Source of the DNA: Imbricaverruca yamaguchii
Taxonomy: Eukaryota; Arthropoda; Thecostraca; Neoverrucidae
Direction: 5' to 3'
Assembly: GCA_034440575.1 (NCBI GenBank)
Contig: JAOTOL010001202.1
Location: 70,001 to 134,000, forward strand
DNA: 64,000 nt
The notes beneath the pieces are model-generated. The model was not told where the DNA came from and did no database searches. It saw nothing but the letters and a program-made list of their open reading frames with translations. The translations under genes and the position numbers were made by a program. This document shows, piece after piece, positions 44,313 to 56,766 of this stretch; the stretch's first letter is position 1; every line of letters begins with the position of its first letter.

Positions 44313-45171
44313 GCACACCCGAGCGTCAAGGCTAGGTTACCGCCGGGACATTGCACACTCGCAACGGGTTGAGTTCCGCACTTGAGTTTCCTCCGATTTT
44401 GGACTTCACAATCTGCGACCAGTGGGTGAGAGTCCAATGACAAATAGCCCTTCCAGCGGCTCCGCACGACTCTCCCGCTATCTGGATCATCTCCCGATTG
44501 CCCGCTCGGAACAGCTGTTTCCAGGCGGTTCGGGTTGCGCCGCTGACTGCGCCCACCGCGCGTCGCCCTTCCCTCCCCCACACGGCGAGCCGGAGACCAC
44601 AAACAAGCTGGCGGTCGTCTCGTCGCCGGGCCCGGGCCGCCGCCGCCGCGGGAGGTGGCCGCGCCGAGTCTGCCCGTCGACGGCGTCACGCTCGCTGCCG
44701 GCCGCACCGGAAGCCGACACAACGCCGCTCGGCCGGGGACCCGGCCGGGGAAGGGTGTCGCGCGCGGTCCCATCTGCCGCGGCCTCTCAAACAACTTGTT
44801 TATCGGCGCCCGCTCAGTGGGGCACCGTTAATTCTGTTAAAAAATCCCTGTTTCCTGGGCGGCGGGCGGCCTTTGTGCGCCACCCCAGCCACCTGTGCCG
44901 GCACCTGGCCCGGTGGCTGCTTACACACGTCGCCCGCAAAAACACCGGCGCATGACACCCGTCGGCTTCCAGATCACCGACGAGGTCAGCCGTCAGCTGT
45001 CCAGTCCCAGACTGCGAGTAGAGCCCGGCTCATCCCCTGGGGTGGAGGCCGAAGGATCTCGCCGTTCCCTTCCAGACGACGGTGCCCACCGTTCTGTGGA
45101 CCACGGAGTGGTGACTCGTAGGCTCCTGTCGGGGCCGTCGACTCACCCGCACCAATGACTCGTCCGTCCCG
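44313..45171. other. CpG-rich block, no gene recognised
   Basis: Strongest CpG density at 44500-44800. Overlapping open frames on both strands have no domains. Confidence 0.45.
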
Positions 45172-45350
45172 TTGGCTCGTGAACTCACCCCTTTGATTCA
45201 TGAACTCATCCGTCCCGTTTGGTTCATGGACTCCCCCGTTCCCTTTGGTTCATGGACTCACCCGTTACTTTTGGTTCATGGACTTACCCGTTCCCCTTGG
45301 TTCATCAACTCACCCGTTGTGTTTGGACGACGAATCACTCGTTCGGTTTG
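45172..45350. repeat. 28 bp minisatellite (second, unrelated)
   Basis: About six imperfect copies of a 28 bp unit containing TTTGGTTCATGGACTCACCC and GTTCCC. Its sequence is unrelated to the 28 bp repeat at 17783-18270. Confidence 0.88.
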
Positions 45351-45794
45351 GATCACGGACGAGCCCGCTGGGACCCATATGCTCACCTCCTCTCCCAGAC
45401 TACACACTCTCCGTCGTTTACCGGACCGTGAGCCGTAAGCACATCGTACCTGACCAAGCCTCGTAGACCACTCGTTCCGTCTGGACAACAGACAGATGTC
45501 TACGACCTGGACCCGTCCACAGAATCAGTGCCCACCTCTGACACTCCCCCCTGCGCCCCCTGACCCCTGACATTGGCTGTGGTGCCGCCCCAGCCCGCGC
45601 CGGCTGCGAGCTGTTTGCCACGCCTAGGCAGCAGCTGTTTGGGACGCACTTTTTGCCGCGTTCAATCTGGTGGCCGTGATGGTGTAATGTCGGCTCAGTG
45701 TCAATGTCGGAGGGGAAAACACAGACGCGCTCCCAGGTGTCGACAGAGTGGTCTCCAGCGATCGCAACTGGCACACGCAAGTGAAATACGTGCT
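45351..45794. other. No gene recognised
   Basis: GC-neutral spacer with short open frames. Confidence 0.45.
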
Positions 45795-46175
45795 GCTTTC
45801 CCTTGGGCCATTTTTGTGTCAATTTGTGCTGTTGACTTTTTTAAGGGAATTTTTGAAGTAGGCAATTTATGCTGTTTTCAATTCGGTATTATTAAGGAAA
45901 TTTGTTCTGATTTCCCTTTGGTATTTTTGTGGTAATTTTTGGCACTTTCCTTTCGTAATTTTTGTAGTACTTTATGTTGCTCTCTCTTTGTCAATGCTAG
46001 CAGTAATTTATGGTGGTTGGTGGTTACCTTTTGGTAATTTTAAAGGAAAATTATACTACTTTGCCTTACGCAGTTTTGTGAAAACTTATGCTGTTTCCCC
46101 TTGGGTAATTGTAGTGGCAATTTATGTTGCTTTCCTTTGTGTTATTTTTGTGGTAATTTTTGCTGCTTGCCAACT
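45795..46175. repeat. 35-36 bp degenerate repeat, T/G-rich
   Basis: About ten divergent copies of a unit like ATTTATGCTGCTTTCCCTTT then GGTAATTTTTGTGGTA. Divergence is high, so this is an old array. Confidence 0.75.
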
Positions 46176-48214
46176 GTATGCGTTCCATCACTACTAAGAG
46201 GCAGTAGGATCTTATTTGCTTAATCCTATTCCGGTAGGTGTGGGATTTCGTCTCTCCGTGGTTTTTCGCCTGCCGTTCCCTGGCATGGAACTCGGTGACT
46301 TTTCTTAGCTTTTTTCTACTTCGCACCAAAAGCTTAGCTGCGCGATTATGCCAGAGAAGACTGGCTCATGAAGCGCCATATTCTTGAAGGGAAAATTTGG
46401 AGGCACTTCGACAGATGTTTGAGATTTTTTTTAACAGAACATGAATCAGAATATTTTCATTGCTTTTCAGTTCAGGTGCTGACAATTTGGAATGCAACTG
46501 CTCATACTACCTTGTCACCCTAGGGAAATGTCTATTTTAACCTTAATCACGTCGAGGCAGGGTCCAGGGGAGGATAACATGTACGACATATGACCAGTTT
46601 CCTCAAAACGAATAACTTATGCTGCAATCAAAAAGTTGGAATGGTGGGGTGGATTCAGTGCCAACGGTGATAGTGTATCATAATCAGTGGAAAACTTTCC
46701 CGATGGCAGATCCAGGAGGTGACGAGAGATATTCAGACATATCTTATTCAAACCATTACAAGCAATGGCGCGGCGAGGGTGACACTTTGTCAACGGGGGA
46801 TCAAGAAGGGGAGGAGTGGATCCAAGACAAACGATTGCAATAAATCGCACGCAGTGGCGGAGCCAGAAGATTTTCCCAATGGCGAATGATTGTAGTAGCA
46901 TTTCCAAGCAGGCTTCTCGGGTCCTCTCTAGTATAATTCCCTGGCGACGCTTCTGACCAAAAACGATGAATGTTAATGCCATGTAAAAACAACGACATGA
47001 CAGATATTTGTGGCGCTGACTACGAAAAAGGACCAATCACAAAGTACAGATAATATTCCCCTTCCTTAGGCCCTTGGCTACGTTATTGGCTGCTATATAT
47101 CTGCATGTATGCACAACAAATGGTGCCTTTGAACCATAGAGCCTTGATGCCCATCAATGCACAATCTTGCCGATGTAAAGCATAAAAAACATAACAAAAT
47201 AGTCCTTATCACTTCCACAGTGTTTTCTTTCTTCCTGACTTTGCCATTGCGAAAATGTTGGCATGTTCACACTCTAAAATTGTGATTAGACCAGTAGAGT
47301 GCTATTGAGATATCCAGCTTCAAAATCGGTCCAATAGGTTCCGGGAGATCTGAGGGGATCCGGCCGCACAGATCCAGGACTGAAAGATTCAGTTTCAGAT
47401 TCAGACCGTACAGATTCAGGCCTATACAAGCGCTGCCGTAGTAGGGTTAATTGGGCTCATTGGCACGCCCTACGTTGCAATATCTGCGTAAATAACGGAA
47501 TAATCCGTAAATAACGGAATAATCGGAATACAGAAAAGACATAAAGATTAGTGCAATTACGAGCCAAAAGTCCCATGACACCAAACGGGTTTGAAGCAAT
47601 TGAGGAGGTTGTTTGATCACATTGGTTGTCATCGTTGCTGAACAGGTCCTAACACTTAATTTAACATAATAGACTCCATGATCGAAGTAAACGAATCCGC
47701 CGCTAGTTTGGCCCACGTGCTATTGGTAGTTTTGCAGCGTGTGTTGGGGTTGCTTGGACGTTAATATAAGTGAGTCGGTATTTGAACAACATATTTGACA
47801 CGACTATCATCCTTTTTGCTCCTGGCAAATTATACCATACACTATGTGATTATATGTGATTAACATCGATGCGCCAGTGGCGAGTCCAGGAACCGTAGTG
47901 ATCTCCTCACACGGGTGCCCAGCCGAAATTAGACCATAGCCACCCAGTGGGATATTTGCGAGCCTGTCGATGGTGGGCATCCCTCTGATTCAGAAACGAT
48001 TTGCCGACTTTTTCATCGAAATTTCAAGGCTTATATATCGCGTTTCAGTTTTCGTCACCGTGTACGACCAGGCATTAACTGAACGATGTCTTGCAGCACT
48101 GATGTGAAGTGCTAGGCGTACTGCGGCTATAATTCCCACTTAAAGTGGCAGACCTTGCCCAATGTTTTGCACACCAGTTAGAATCCTAGGCTAAGGCTAG
48201 ACAACTTATTAACC
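46176..48214. other. No gene recognised
   Basis: About 2 kb of AT-rich DNA. A short direct repeat GTAAATAACGGAATAAT lies near 47488-47525. Open frames up to about 140 codons are featureless. Confidence 0.5.
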
Positions 48215-49020
48215 CGTCCGGTCTTCAACCGCCCCCTCAGGTTTTTTCACGGATAGCGGACGAATGGCGCGCGGCAGCGCGCCCAAATTTAGAATACCTT
48301 TTCCCACGTCAATTTGACATGCTGATTCAAAATTTTTATGTCAGGTCATCTAGGTTCAACGAGTTAGTCAAGGTCAAGTGAGGTCACCTACAAGAAAGGT
48401 CAACCAGTCGTCACGCTTTAACGGATACAGATATTTTCATGAAACTTTCAGCGTTTGCTTATTTTTATGGATGCAACAAAACGTACAGGTTGAATTTGTC
48501 ATTTCCCCCCGTTTTTGACTACATATAAATTTTGCGTCTTTGTCATATTGCAGGTCAAACACAGGATTCTGGCTAAAGTAAGCATTTTTTTATTAGGGCA
48601 CGTTGACTTCCAACAACGTTTCTCGGTCTGCTCTACCCATTGGAAAAGGAAAATTAAAGAAAACTGGAAATCTCAAAATTTTGAAATTTCAAAAAAAACA
48701 CGTTTTTGGTGGGCCAAAACAAATATAGCACTGGTCGATTTCGCTGTCCCTTTCTCATTCTAAATAATTTTTTTTTATATATCCCCCAAAATGAACTCCC
48801 CAGAGTAAAAAACATAATGTAAGTCGTGAAAAGTCGTGAAAATCTAGCCCCCTGGTTACGTCACTTTTGGGGGAGCGCTTTCCGATGACACCTCTTTCGT
48901 TTTCGTGCGATGCTTAGTTTGGATTTTAAAGAGGGGGACTTCAACCGCACCCCCGAGACGGGTGTGAGGATTTTACCGGAAAGACGGCCCGGGTTAAAAT
49001 GCCATTGCAATGATAGTTAA
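48215..49020 (+). repeat. Dispersed repeat of about 800 bp, copy 2
   Basis: Same family and orientation as 1596-2420. It keeps the GTCTTCAACCGCCCC start, GTCAGGTCATCTAG, GGTCAAGTGAGGTCACCT, AACGGATACAGATATTTTCA, and the CCCCCGAGACGGGTGTGAG and ACCGGAAAGACG end. Differences are scattered substitutions and small indels, so both copies are old. Confidence 0.8.
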
Positions 49021-49488
49021 CCCAGCTCCAAATATTTAAAAAAGAAGTCATGCCTGTTTAAAAAAGCCAACCTTGAGTAGGTTCAAAGCGAGCTTCTCAT
49101 CCGTCGCTGTCCACGTTGCCAAGTGTGGAACATGAAGGATCAGTTGTAAGCAGAAGATGCTAGAGAACAAAGCGGTAGTTTGCTTTTGCACCACTCAGAT
49201 GGTGGACACTGACAATTAAATGATGATGCATTCTGGGGTTATTTTGAAGAAAGAACTTGAAAATACGATATAATTCCAAAAGAGCCTGCAATAAGTTGGG
49301 AAAATTGAGAACACCAAAATAGTCCATCGTGAAGTTGTAGCTCAACCTCACACATTTCATTACATGTATATTGATTCACCAACTTACCACTCATGTTTTC
49401 CGCGATGCACGTGCTCGCCAATCCAGACCCATGCCTTCATCGAAAATAATTGTGAGGTGATTAGGTTCATAACAGGAAATACACCACA
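49021..49488. other. No gene recognised
   Basis: AT-rich sequence with short open frames only. Confidence 0.5.
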
Positions 49489-49622
49489 TGACGTAGCGTA
49501 ACCATGCCGACTCGGCGTGACGTTCGCATCGATGACGTAACGTAGCGTAGCAATGGCGTCTGAGCTTGACGTTTGCACCCATGACGTAACGTAGCGCAAC
49601 GCAACGATGACGACTGAGCATG
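49489..49622. repeat. Short tandem duplication, about 55-60 bp unit
   Basis: Two to three imperfect copies of a unit with GATGACGTAACGTAGCG and TGACGTTTGCACC/TGACGTTCGCATC. The TGACGT core also appears in CRE-type sites, but the tandem arrangement is the better explanation. Confidence 0.7.
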
Positions 49623-50248
49623 CCATCGACCAGCCCTAATTAAGACCCTCCTCCGAAATCAACTCCAGCCTCATTACGTCACATCAAAATCGACAAATTA
49701 GGCGAGATGACGCGTCGATAAATGCCGGGCGGCAGCGGGAAAATTAGCGCTCTCGGCACTGGCCAGTCACGATAATTAACTGCTGCGTCGTCGGTAATTA
49801 GCGCGGCGGCGGCGCCTTCTGCCGCCGGACCAGCAGACCAGCGACGGCCACCCAGACCGGTGCCACCGCGGCCGCTGAGATTCCGCCAGTCCGCCTTTGA
49901 CTCGACGCACCGACCCGAAGGTCGCCGACAAAGCGCGGCGCGCGCCACCAAACGGCCGCGTCACCGGCGCGCCGTTGTGTCACCGCCGTCGACGCCGCCG
50001 GCGCCGGCGGCGGTCACGTGCTCGGACGGCGGCGGCGCGCCGTTTGAACGGGCCGGTAGGAGCGTGGAGGATCGCGCGCCAGCCGGCGGCGGCCGGGGAC
50101 GCGCGCGCGCCTGTGACGCTATTCAGCGCGTGCCACCTGCTCGTGCGGCGCGCGCGCGTGTGCGCCTCGGTTCCCCTCGGCGCCCAGCTGTCCCCCCACC
50201 CAACTCCCGGCTGCCACCGGCGCGGCGGCGGCGGCGACGCACATCTGC
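49623..50248. other. CpG-rich block before the GAGCC array
   Basis: From about 49720 the sequence is strongly CpG-rich and runs directly into the pentanucleotide array. Open frames are by composition; no domain. Confidence 0.5.
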
Positions 50249-51920
50249 GAGCCGAGCCGAGCCGAGCCGAGCCGAGCCGAGCCGAGCCGAGCCGAGCCGA
50301 GCCGAGCCGAGCCGAGCCGAGCCGAGCCGAGCCGAGCCGAGCCGAGCCGAGCCGAGCCGAGCCGAGCCGAGCCGAGCCGAGCCGAGCCGAGCCGAGCCGA
50401 GCCGAGCCGAGCCGAGCCGAGCCGAGCCGAGCCGAGCCGAGCCGAGCCGAGCCGAGCCGAGCCGAGCCGAGCCGAGCCGAGCCGAGCCGAGCCGAGCCGA
50501 GCCGAGCCGAGCCGAGCCGAGCCGAGCCGAGCCGAGCCGAGCCGAGCCGAGCCGAGCCGAGCCGAGCCGAGCCGAGCCGAGCCGAGCCGAGCCGAGCCGA
50601 GCCGAGCCGAGCCGAGCCGAGCCGAGCCGAGCCGAGCCGAGCCGAGCCGAGCCGAGCCGAGCCGAGCCGAGCCGAGCCGAGCCGAGCCGAGCCGAGCCGA
50701 GCCGAGAGCCGAGCCGAGCCGAGCCGAGCCGAGCCGAGCCGAGCCGAGCCGAGCCGAGCCGAGCCGAGCCGAGCCGAGCCGAGCCGAGCCGAGCCGAGCC
50801 GAGCCGAGCCGAGCCGAGCCGAGCCGAGCCGAGCCGAGCCGAGCCGAGCCGAGCCGAGCCGAGCCGAGCCGAGCCGAGCCGAGCCGAGCCGAGCCGAGCC
50901 GAGCCGAGCCGAGCCGAGCCGAGCCGAGCCGAGCCGAGCCGAGCCGAGCCGAGCCGAGCCGAGCCGAGCCGAGCCGAGCCGAGCCGAGCCGAGCCGAGCC
51001 GAGCCGAGCCGAGCCGAGCCGAGCCGAGCCGAGCCGAGCCGAGCCGAGCCGAGCCGAGCCGAGCCGAGCCGAGCCGAGCCGAGCCGAGCCGAGCCGAGCC
51101 GAGCCGAGCCGAGCCGAGCCGAGCCGAGCCGAGCCGAGCCGAGCCGAGCCGAGCCGAGCCGAGCCGAGCCGAGCCGAGCCGAGCCGAGCCGAGCCGAGCC
51201 GAGCCGAGCCGAGCCGAGCCGAGCCGAGCCGAGCCGAGCCGAGCCGAGCCGAGCCGAGCCGAGCCGAGCCGAGCCGAGCCGAGCCGAGCCGAGCCGAGCC
51301 GAGCCGAGCCGAGCCGAGCCGAGCCGAGCCGAGCCGAGCCGAGCCGAGCCGAGCCGAGCCGAGCCGAGCCGAGCCGAGCCGAGCCGAGCCGAGCCGAGCC
51401 GAGCCGAGCCGAGCCGAGCCGAGCCGAGCCGAGCCGAGCCGAGCCGAGCCGAGCCGAGCCGAGCCGAGCCGAGCCGAGCCGAGCCGAGCCGAGCCGAGCC
51501 GAGCCGAGCCGAGCCGAGCCGAGCCGAGCCGAGCCGAGCCGAGCCGAGCCGAGCCGAGCCGAGCCGAGCCGAGCCGAGCCGAGCCGAGCCGAGCCGAGCC
51601 GAGCCGAGCCGAGCCGAGCCGAGCCGAGCCGAGCCGAGCCGAGCCGAGCCGAGCCGAGCCGAGCCGAGCCGAGCCGAGCCGAGCCGAGCCGAGCCGAGCC
51701 GAGCCGAGCCGAGCCGAGCCGAGCCGAGCCGAGCCGAGCCGAGCCGAGCCGAGCCGAGCCGAGCCGAGCCGAGCCGAGCCGAGCCGAGCCGAGCCGAGCC
51801 GAGCCGAGCCGAGCCGAGCCGAGCCGAGCCGAGCCGAGCCGAGCCGAGCCGAGCCGAGCCGAGCCGAGCCGAGCCGAGCCGAGCCGAGCCGAGCCGAGCC
51901 GAGCCGAGCCGAGCCGAGCC
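50249..51920. repeat. GAGCC pentanucleotide array, 1.67 kb
   Basis: About 334 tandem copies of GAGCC. The array appears perfect apart from one phase slip near 50704-50710 (CCGAGAGCC). The unit has one CpG. Frames stay open through the array (repeating EPSRA), giving spurious proteins of about 690-720 codons. Confidence 0.98.
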
Positions 51921-53399
51921 TATGAAAATCCCAGCGGTGCCCTTGATTCTGAAGACTGTAGACTGATGCCCTTAAAACTGCTGGGCTGCCATTCTGCAGA
52001 CAGCAAGAATGCCCTATAAACGCTGGGTGTTCCTACAAACCGCGCTGCGGATTTTCTCAGCAAGTCTAATATGTTAATGCTGGTCATTGATGCTCAGCCG
52101 ACTTCAAACTAGGAGCGAACACTTTAGCAACAAATAAAACAAATACTTTCGGACGGTCGCACTCCACATGAAAACCACATCTGCTCGTGACCACTTCGGA
52201 ACATGACATTCAGTCCACCACCATCTGCCCGCACAGACTCAGGAACAAGTTGATTTTGTGAGCAAACAAATTTAGGCATGGACGACTTAGGTGCCTAGTC
52301 GTGCACGACGTAGCACCTAAGCAAAGGCTGGAAGTGGCCGTTGGCAGGCCTTGCCCACGGCCATGACCCGAAAATAGTAGCAAAGGCAGCGGTCGAAGCC
52401 AAATCTTTTGTGTTAAACTTTGAAAACTATCGAAAACGCACCAGCAGAACATAAGTCACATTCTTCGGTATGTTGCCTTGGGTGATATCCGAAGTGTAGA
52501 TAGAGATAGAGATATGACGTGCTGACATGAACGGATGCAATCATGTGTGCATGCACGAACAGGGGTGTAGGCTGTCCTAAAATGGTGGCGATCGTACCGA
52601 CATTATCGCACAGAGAGCACGCAGGTTGCAATCAGCGAATGGAGGGACATGTGCCCACCAGCTTTTAAATCCATGTGCAGAGGTTGAATTATGGCATAAG
52701 CATAAGTGTGATGTGCACGGCTATGCAATGGCATCTGCTTAGTTGCACCAACCTGAAAATGCGCACAGAAATACACATCTCGTTTAGCTTTCCAATGTAA
52801 TGGGCTCACCTATTCTTCTTTTCTTCACAAGCTAACACTCAATCGCTGTCGATGTCACTTTCAGTTTGGTCGGCAACAGGTGCGTGATCTCCTATTTATT
52901 CATGAGACGCCACCCCCCACCCCTCACCCCTCACCCCACCCCAACGGCCGCGACGACGCTTGCACATCCACCATGGTTCACGACGTGAGTCATCTGGAAC
53001 ATATAACGGCGGGCGTGTACTGGATACATTCAACTTAAAGTCCATTTCAACACCCACAGTCGCATCCGAGAAACCGCTGGCTTGGTTAACAGCTGGTCGG
53101 GGGTCATTACTCGCCATGCAACGCCGTGAACGTGAAGCTCAAGCGTAAGTCAGCCATCTTCAACCTGCCTATGGGTTCATGAGCGTGTCGCAATGAGCAC
53201 AACCCATCATTCTTTCCTGGCAGTCCAAGCGCGCAAGGCAGCATTGCTCTCAAGATTCCGGCGCCGCATACGCCATTACCGTCCTTCATCGATTAGCCCC
53301 GCCGGCGAGGCAGGTCTGAAACGACCCGCCCAGCTGCGCATGTCGCGCGACAAGACGACCACCGCCTGTTTAGCCAGCAGCCGAGCAGCACGCAGCCAG
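51921..53399. other. No gene recognised
   Basis: Returns abruptly to AT-neutral sequence after the GAGCC array. A CACCCC repeat lies near 52911-52941. No gene. Confidence 0.5.
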
Positions 53400-53960
53400 A
53401 CCTTGGCATTTTCCACCCATCATCTATCTCCCGGCCGCTCCAAAGGCGGCCGGCCGCGGCGCGCCGCGACCGACGAAGGGCCGGCGCCGGCCACGCCGGC
53501 TGAATCGACGGGCCTTGGAGGCTGCGGCGCGTGCAGGGGTCGCGCGACCATCTGGGCAGTGGCGGCACAATGGCGCGGACGCGCACCGATTGATAGCGCG
53601 CCGAGATGAATGAAGTCAATGGCGGCGCGGCGGCGGCGGCGGTAACCGGGCGCGCATCACCTGTCCCCCGGCCCGCCACCTGGCACACGACCGGCCGACG
53701 CGCGCTCGGCAGGTGAGACCCGACCCGTCCCCCTACCCCCCGCGGCCGCGCGCGCGCGCGACTTGAAGCGAAGCAGGCGGCGGAGATACATCTGTCGCCT
53801 GTCATCGCCCGGCGGCCGCTCCGCACCGGCGGCGGCGGCACATTCAAATAGAGCGCGCGCGCGTCTGCCGTTGACTCGCCGTCGGCGGAGTACGCGCACG
53901 CGCCGGGCCCCCACCTCCCCCGGCGCTGATCCGGAAGGGATGCCCGGGGAGCGGTCGCCG
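53400..53960. other. CpG-rich block
   Basis: Dense CpG with GGCGGCGGCGG and CGCGCGCGCG runs near 53620-53760. No recognisable exon. Confidence 0.5.
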
Positions 53961-54759
53961 GGGGGCGGTCACTGGGCAGTCGCTGGGGAGCCGCTGGGAT
54001 CCGAATCAGCGTCGCCCTGTGGGCGGATGTGGATCAGGTTAAACTGAGCCGGCGGTTGGTTTGAATGCTATATGCCGACGCGATGGAGCGGAATAAAGGC
54101 GCTACTCAAGTAGCCCCTATATTGACCCATTAAAACCCTTGATGTACTCCAACTAGACAGTGCGGAGTAGGACTGGCTCCAGGTGTACTGGTGGTGTCAG
54201 CAGCAATGCAAGCGACAGTGTTAGTCTTGTAAACGTATGCCAAATGCCCGATGTGTTTACATCGTGAATCAAGGAACCGCTAGATGATGAGAGGACTATA
54301 AGGTGCTTTCGCGAGAGAAAGACTTCAATCGCTCCCGTACTACCAGATACTGGGCATCCAACCTAAATATAAATGATCAAATTTGTCGTGATTTTCCTCA
54401 CGCTCGCATAAGAAACTCGCCTATTGTGAAGTGATCATGACCAAAAGTATTTACATATATCTGTGGAAAAAAGACGATGAAAGACTATAACCATCTGTAG
54501 TTTTCAATCAGGGTGCATAGGCATATCATGAGACAACGATGAATCAATTCGAAATGCAACTTATGGATAGTTTCATTTATCAGCAAATATTCTTACTTTT
54601 CAAGCGACCAGTTACCAGGACGCGACATGACCATATCTGGCTATATATTCCACTGCATTGCAAGGGTAGATATACTTAGCAAAATCATGTTTGGACATAA
54701 CTATGACCGTCAGCAGCCATTTTACTTGAAACATTTTCATCATTTCTGCTTGTACCACG
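53961..54759. other. No gene recognised
   Basis: AT-rich sequence with short open frames. Confidence 0.5.
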
Positions 54760-54830
54760 GGATATTATCCACCAACGGGCGGGGTTTCGAGTCCACCCGC
54801 GACCAATCGGCGTGAGGGGATGGCGACGCT
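54760..54830 (+). mobile_element. tRNA-derived SINE, family 2, copy 2 (partial)
   Basis: GGCGGGGTTTCGAGTCCACC is box B like, and CACCCGCGACCAATCGGCGT plus GAGGGGATGGCGACG match the same positions in the copy at 25455-25600. The box A end is not clear, so this copy is partial or more diverged. Confidence 0.55.
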
Positions 54831-55079
54831 ATACAGCCCAGTAGTCGAATGCGTTACAAAAGAACCTAATGCTCTTCTTTTTAGGAACGCGTCCCTACGT
54901 CCCTTGCGGTGGCGTTACGCATGCAAATAATTTTTGATAATGCGATATGAGCAGATTGAACAATATACCGCAACGTTTCAATGAAATAGTGAAATGAAAC
55001 TACACAGCATTCACAAATGTCTTGGATTATTGGCGCTGCAAGAGATAGTCCGAGGAAGGACCACAGATGCCTTCCCGAC
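54831..55079. other. No gene recognised
   Basis: Short AT-rich spacer. Confidence 0.4.
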
Positions 55080-55260
55080 GAGCAGCAATTCTCCAGCCCA
55101 TTCGTCAGGCGGAGACACCTTGCAGGTGGAGATCCCTTCCTGACGGACCACAGCTCTCCAGCCCATTCGTGAGGTGGAGACACCTTGCAGGTGGATATCC
55201 CTTCCTGACGAACCACAGTTCTCCAGCCCATTCCTCATATGAGGATACTTTGCACAGTAT
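55080..55260. repeat. 65 bp minisatellite
   Basis: Just under three copies of a 64-66 bp unit containing CTCCAGCCCATTCGT, GGAGACACCTTGCAGGTGGA and ATCCCTTCCTGACG. Confidence 0.9.
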
Positions 55261-56558
55261 TGCTTTGCCCGTTGCTAACGTCCAGAACGCATTAAGAAAA
55301 TAATGGCCATTCTTCGCAAAATGTCTGGGGACTGAATATATTATTAATTTTAATTCATTTTTATCGACACCCCAAAAACCCTCGCTCAAGGCTTTCTATC
55401 ATCTAATGTGGATGGACTAGTGTGTTACAAAAGACACAGAGAAAAGTAGTCACGTGACTTATATTTTTGCTTGACGAGCATGCCTTTCATTGTTAGCTTG
55501 CTATAAAGACTGATCTTCAGCTTCATTACCATGAAGGTGTTGGAAACGAAGAAGAAACAAAAAGCTATGGATAACAAGAATGTATATACTGCTATTTCTG
55601 TTATTCCACGTGGCTAAAACCCATTTAAGCGTATCCGAGTGACGACAAAAAATGCTCCTCATTAAAGGCGAGCCCACTTGAACCTTTTCATGGCCATACT
55701 TGATCATCATTTGGCTCCCCTAGAAGTGTAATTGTCTTCTCGCTGATCCTCACTACCTATCGGAAGTTAAATGAGCAGGACAATGAAGATGATCAGTCAC
55801 GAAACCTACTTTCAGATTCCCCATTCAGCGGCTCCAAGGCTGTGTTTGCAGTTGGGAATATACACAGAATGCCTACGTAGACTTCGCAACCAATACCAAA
55901 ACAATAATAAGCATATACTGAATCGGACATACCCATGTATTAAATCCGAGGCGGCAGCACCTCGCTCAGCGAGAGGAGAGGGAAACTCTCATGTTAAACT
56001 CATTATTTATCACGCAACGCCATATGGCTAATGCGAAAATCCACAGTTTTTTTGGGGGGTGGGGGAGGGGAGGGAGACTGCCACCTCTGATCCGCAGCCC
56101 TGTATTAAGCACTGATGACAGGTAAGAGAGCAGCTGGGATGACCTTCCACAATTTCGCCCTGCGTAGAAATTATCATCGCACGCACACCACACACCCACC
56201 TCCGACACGTGGCGCACTAATCGAATACGTTAGCATCGGCCGTGACTCGATCCCAATTACAGCCATTACCCCCGGATGCGGCGGGTAGCTTCCTCTTTAA
56301 ACAGATTACGGGCGTGCGACGGTGGCTTGTTGGGGTGGCGTATCATCCCCTGCCGGCGGAGCTGTACCGTTCACCTGCCCCCACCTGCCCCATCTGCTCC
56401 CACCCATCGGGTTAGCTCACTCGGCTGTAAATGCCGCATGCGGGAAAGCCCCGTGTAACTGCGTGTTACGTCACCAGGTGGCTAACAGCGCCGGAGAATC
56501 TGGAGCCGAACTAAGTCGCGTCGTGCAACTGGCACCAGAAGATGACGATAGTCGGAGA
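55261..56558. other. No gene recognised
   Basis: Mixed sequence with short open frames and a G-rich run near 56050-56075. Confidence 0.5.
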
Positions 56559-56590
56559 ACGACCTCCAGCTCATAAGAGCTGGAGGTCGT
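56559..56590. other. Perfect 14 bp inverted repeat
   Basis: ACGACCTCCAGCTC at 56559-56572 and its exact complement at 56577-56590 flank an ATAA loop. With one bulged base the stem extends by about four more pairs. It lies 175 bases before the 21 bp satellite. It could be a hairpin RNA, a cruciform site, or an end of an unrecognised element. Confidence 0.6.
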
Positions 56591-56766
56591 CTCTCTTACA
56601 GAACGACGTAGCAGCTGCTAATTAGACAAGAAGACAGGGCAAGCCTGGCTATTGGCTATTCCTGTTTCTTATACAGCCTATATTATAAATGGGACAAGAT
56701 GGTTCCAAAATTAGAGGCAAGATCACGAACAACAAACGGTGCAACATATAAACAACAGTCCGTGGA

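Noticed and set aside
49489..49622. TGACGT sites as cyclic-AMP response elements
   Set aside because: They occur as part of a tandem duplication, with no promoter or gene nearby.
49860..52019. Open frames of 690-720 codons with EPSRA repeats
   Set aside because: A pentanucleotide array cycles through stop-free codons in several frames at once; there is no sign of translation.
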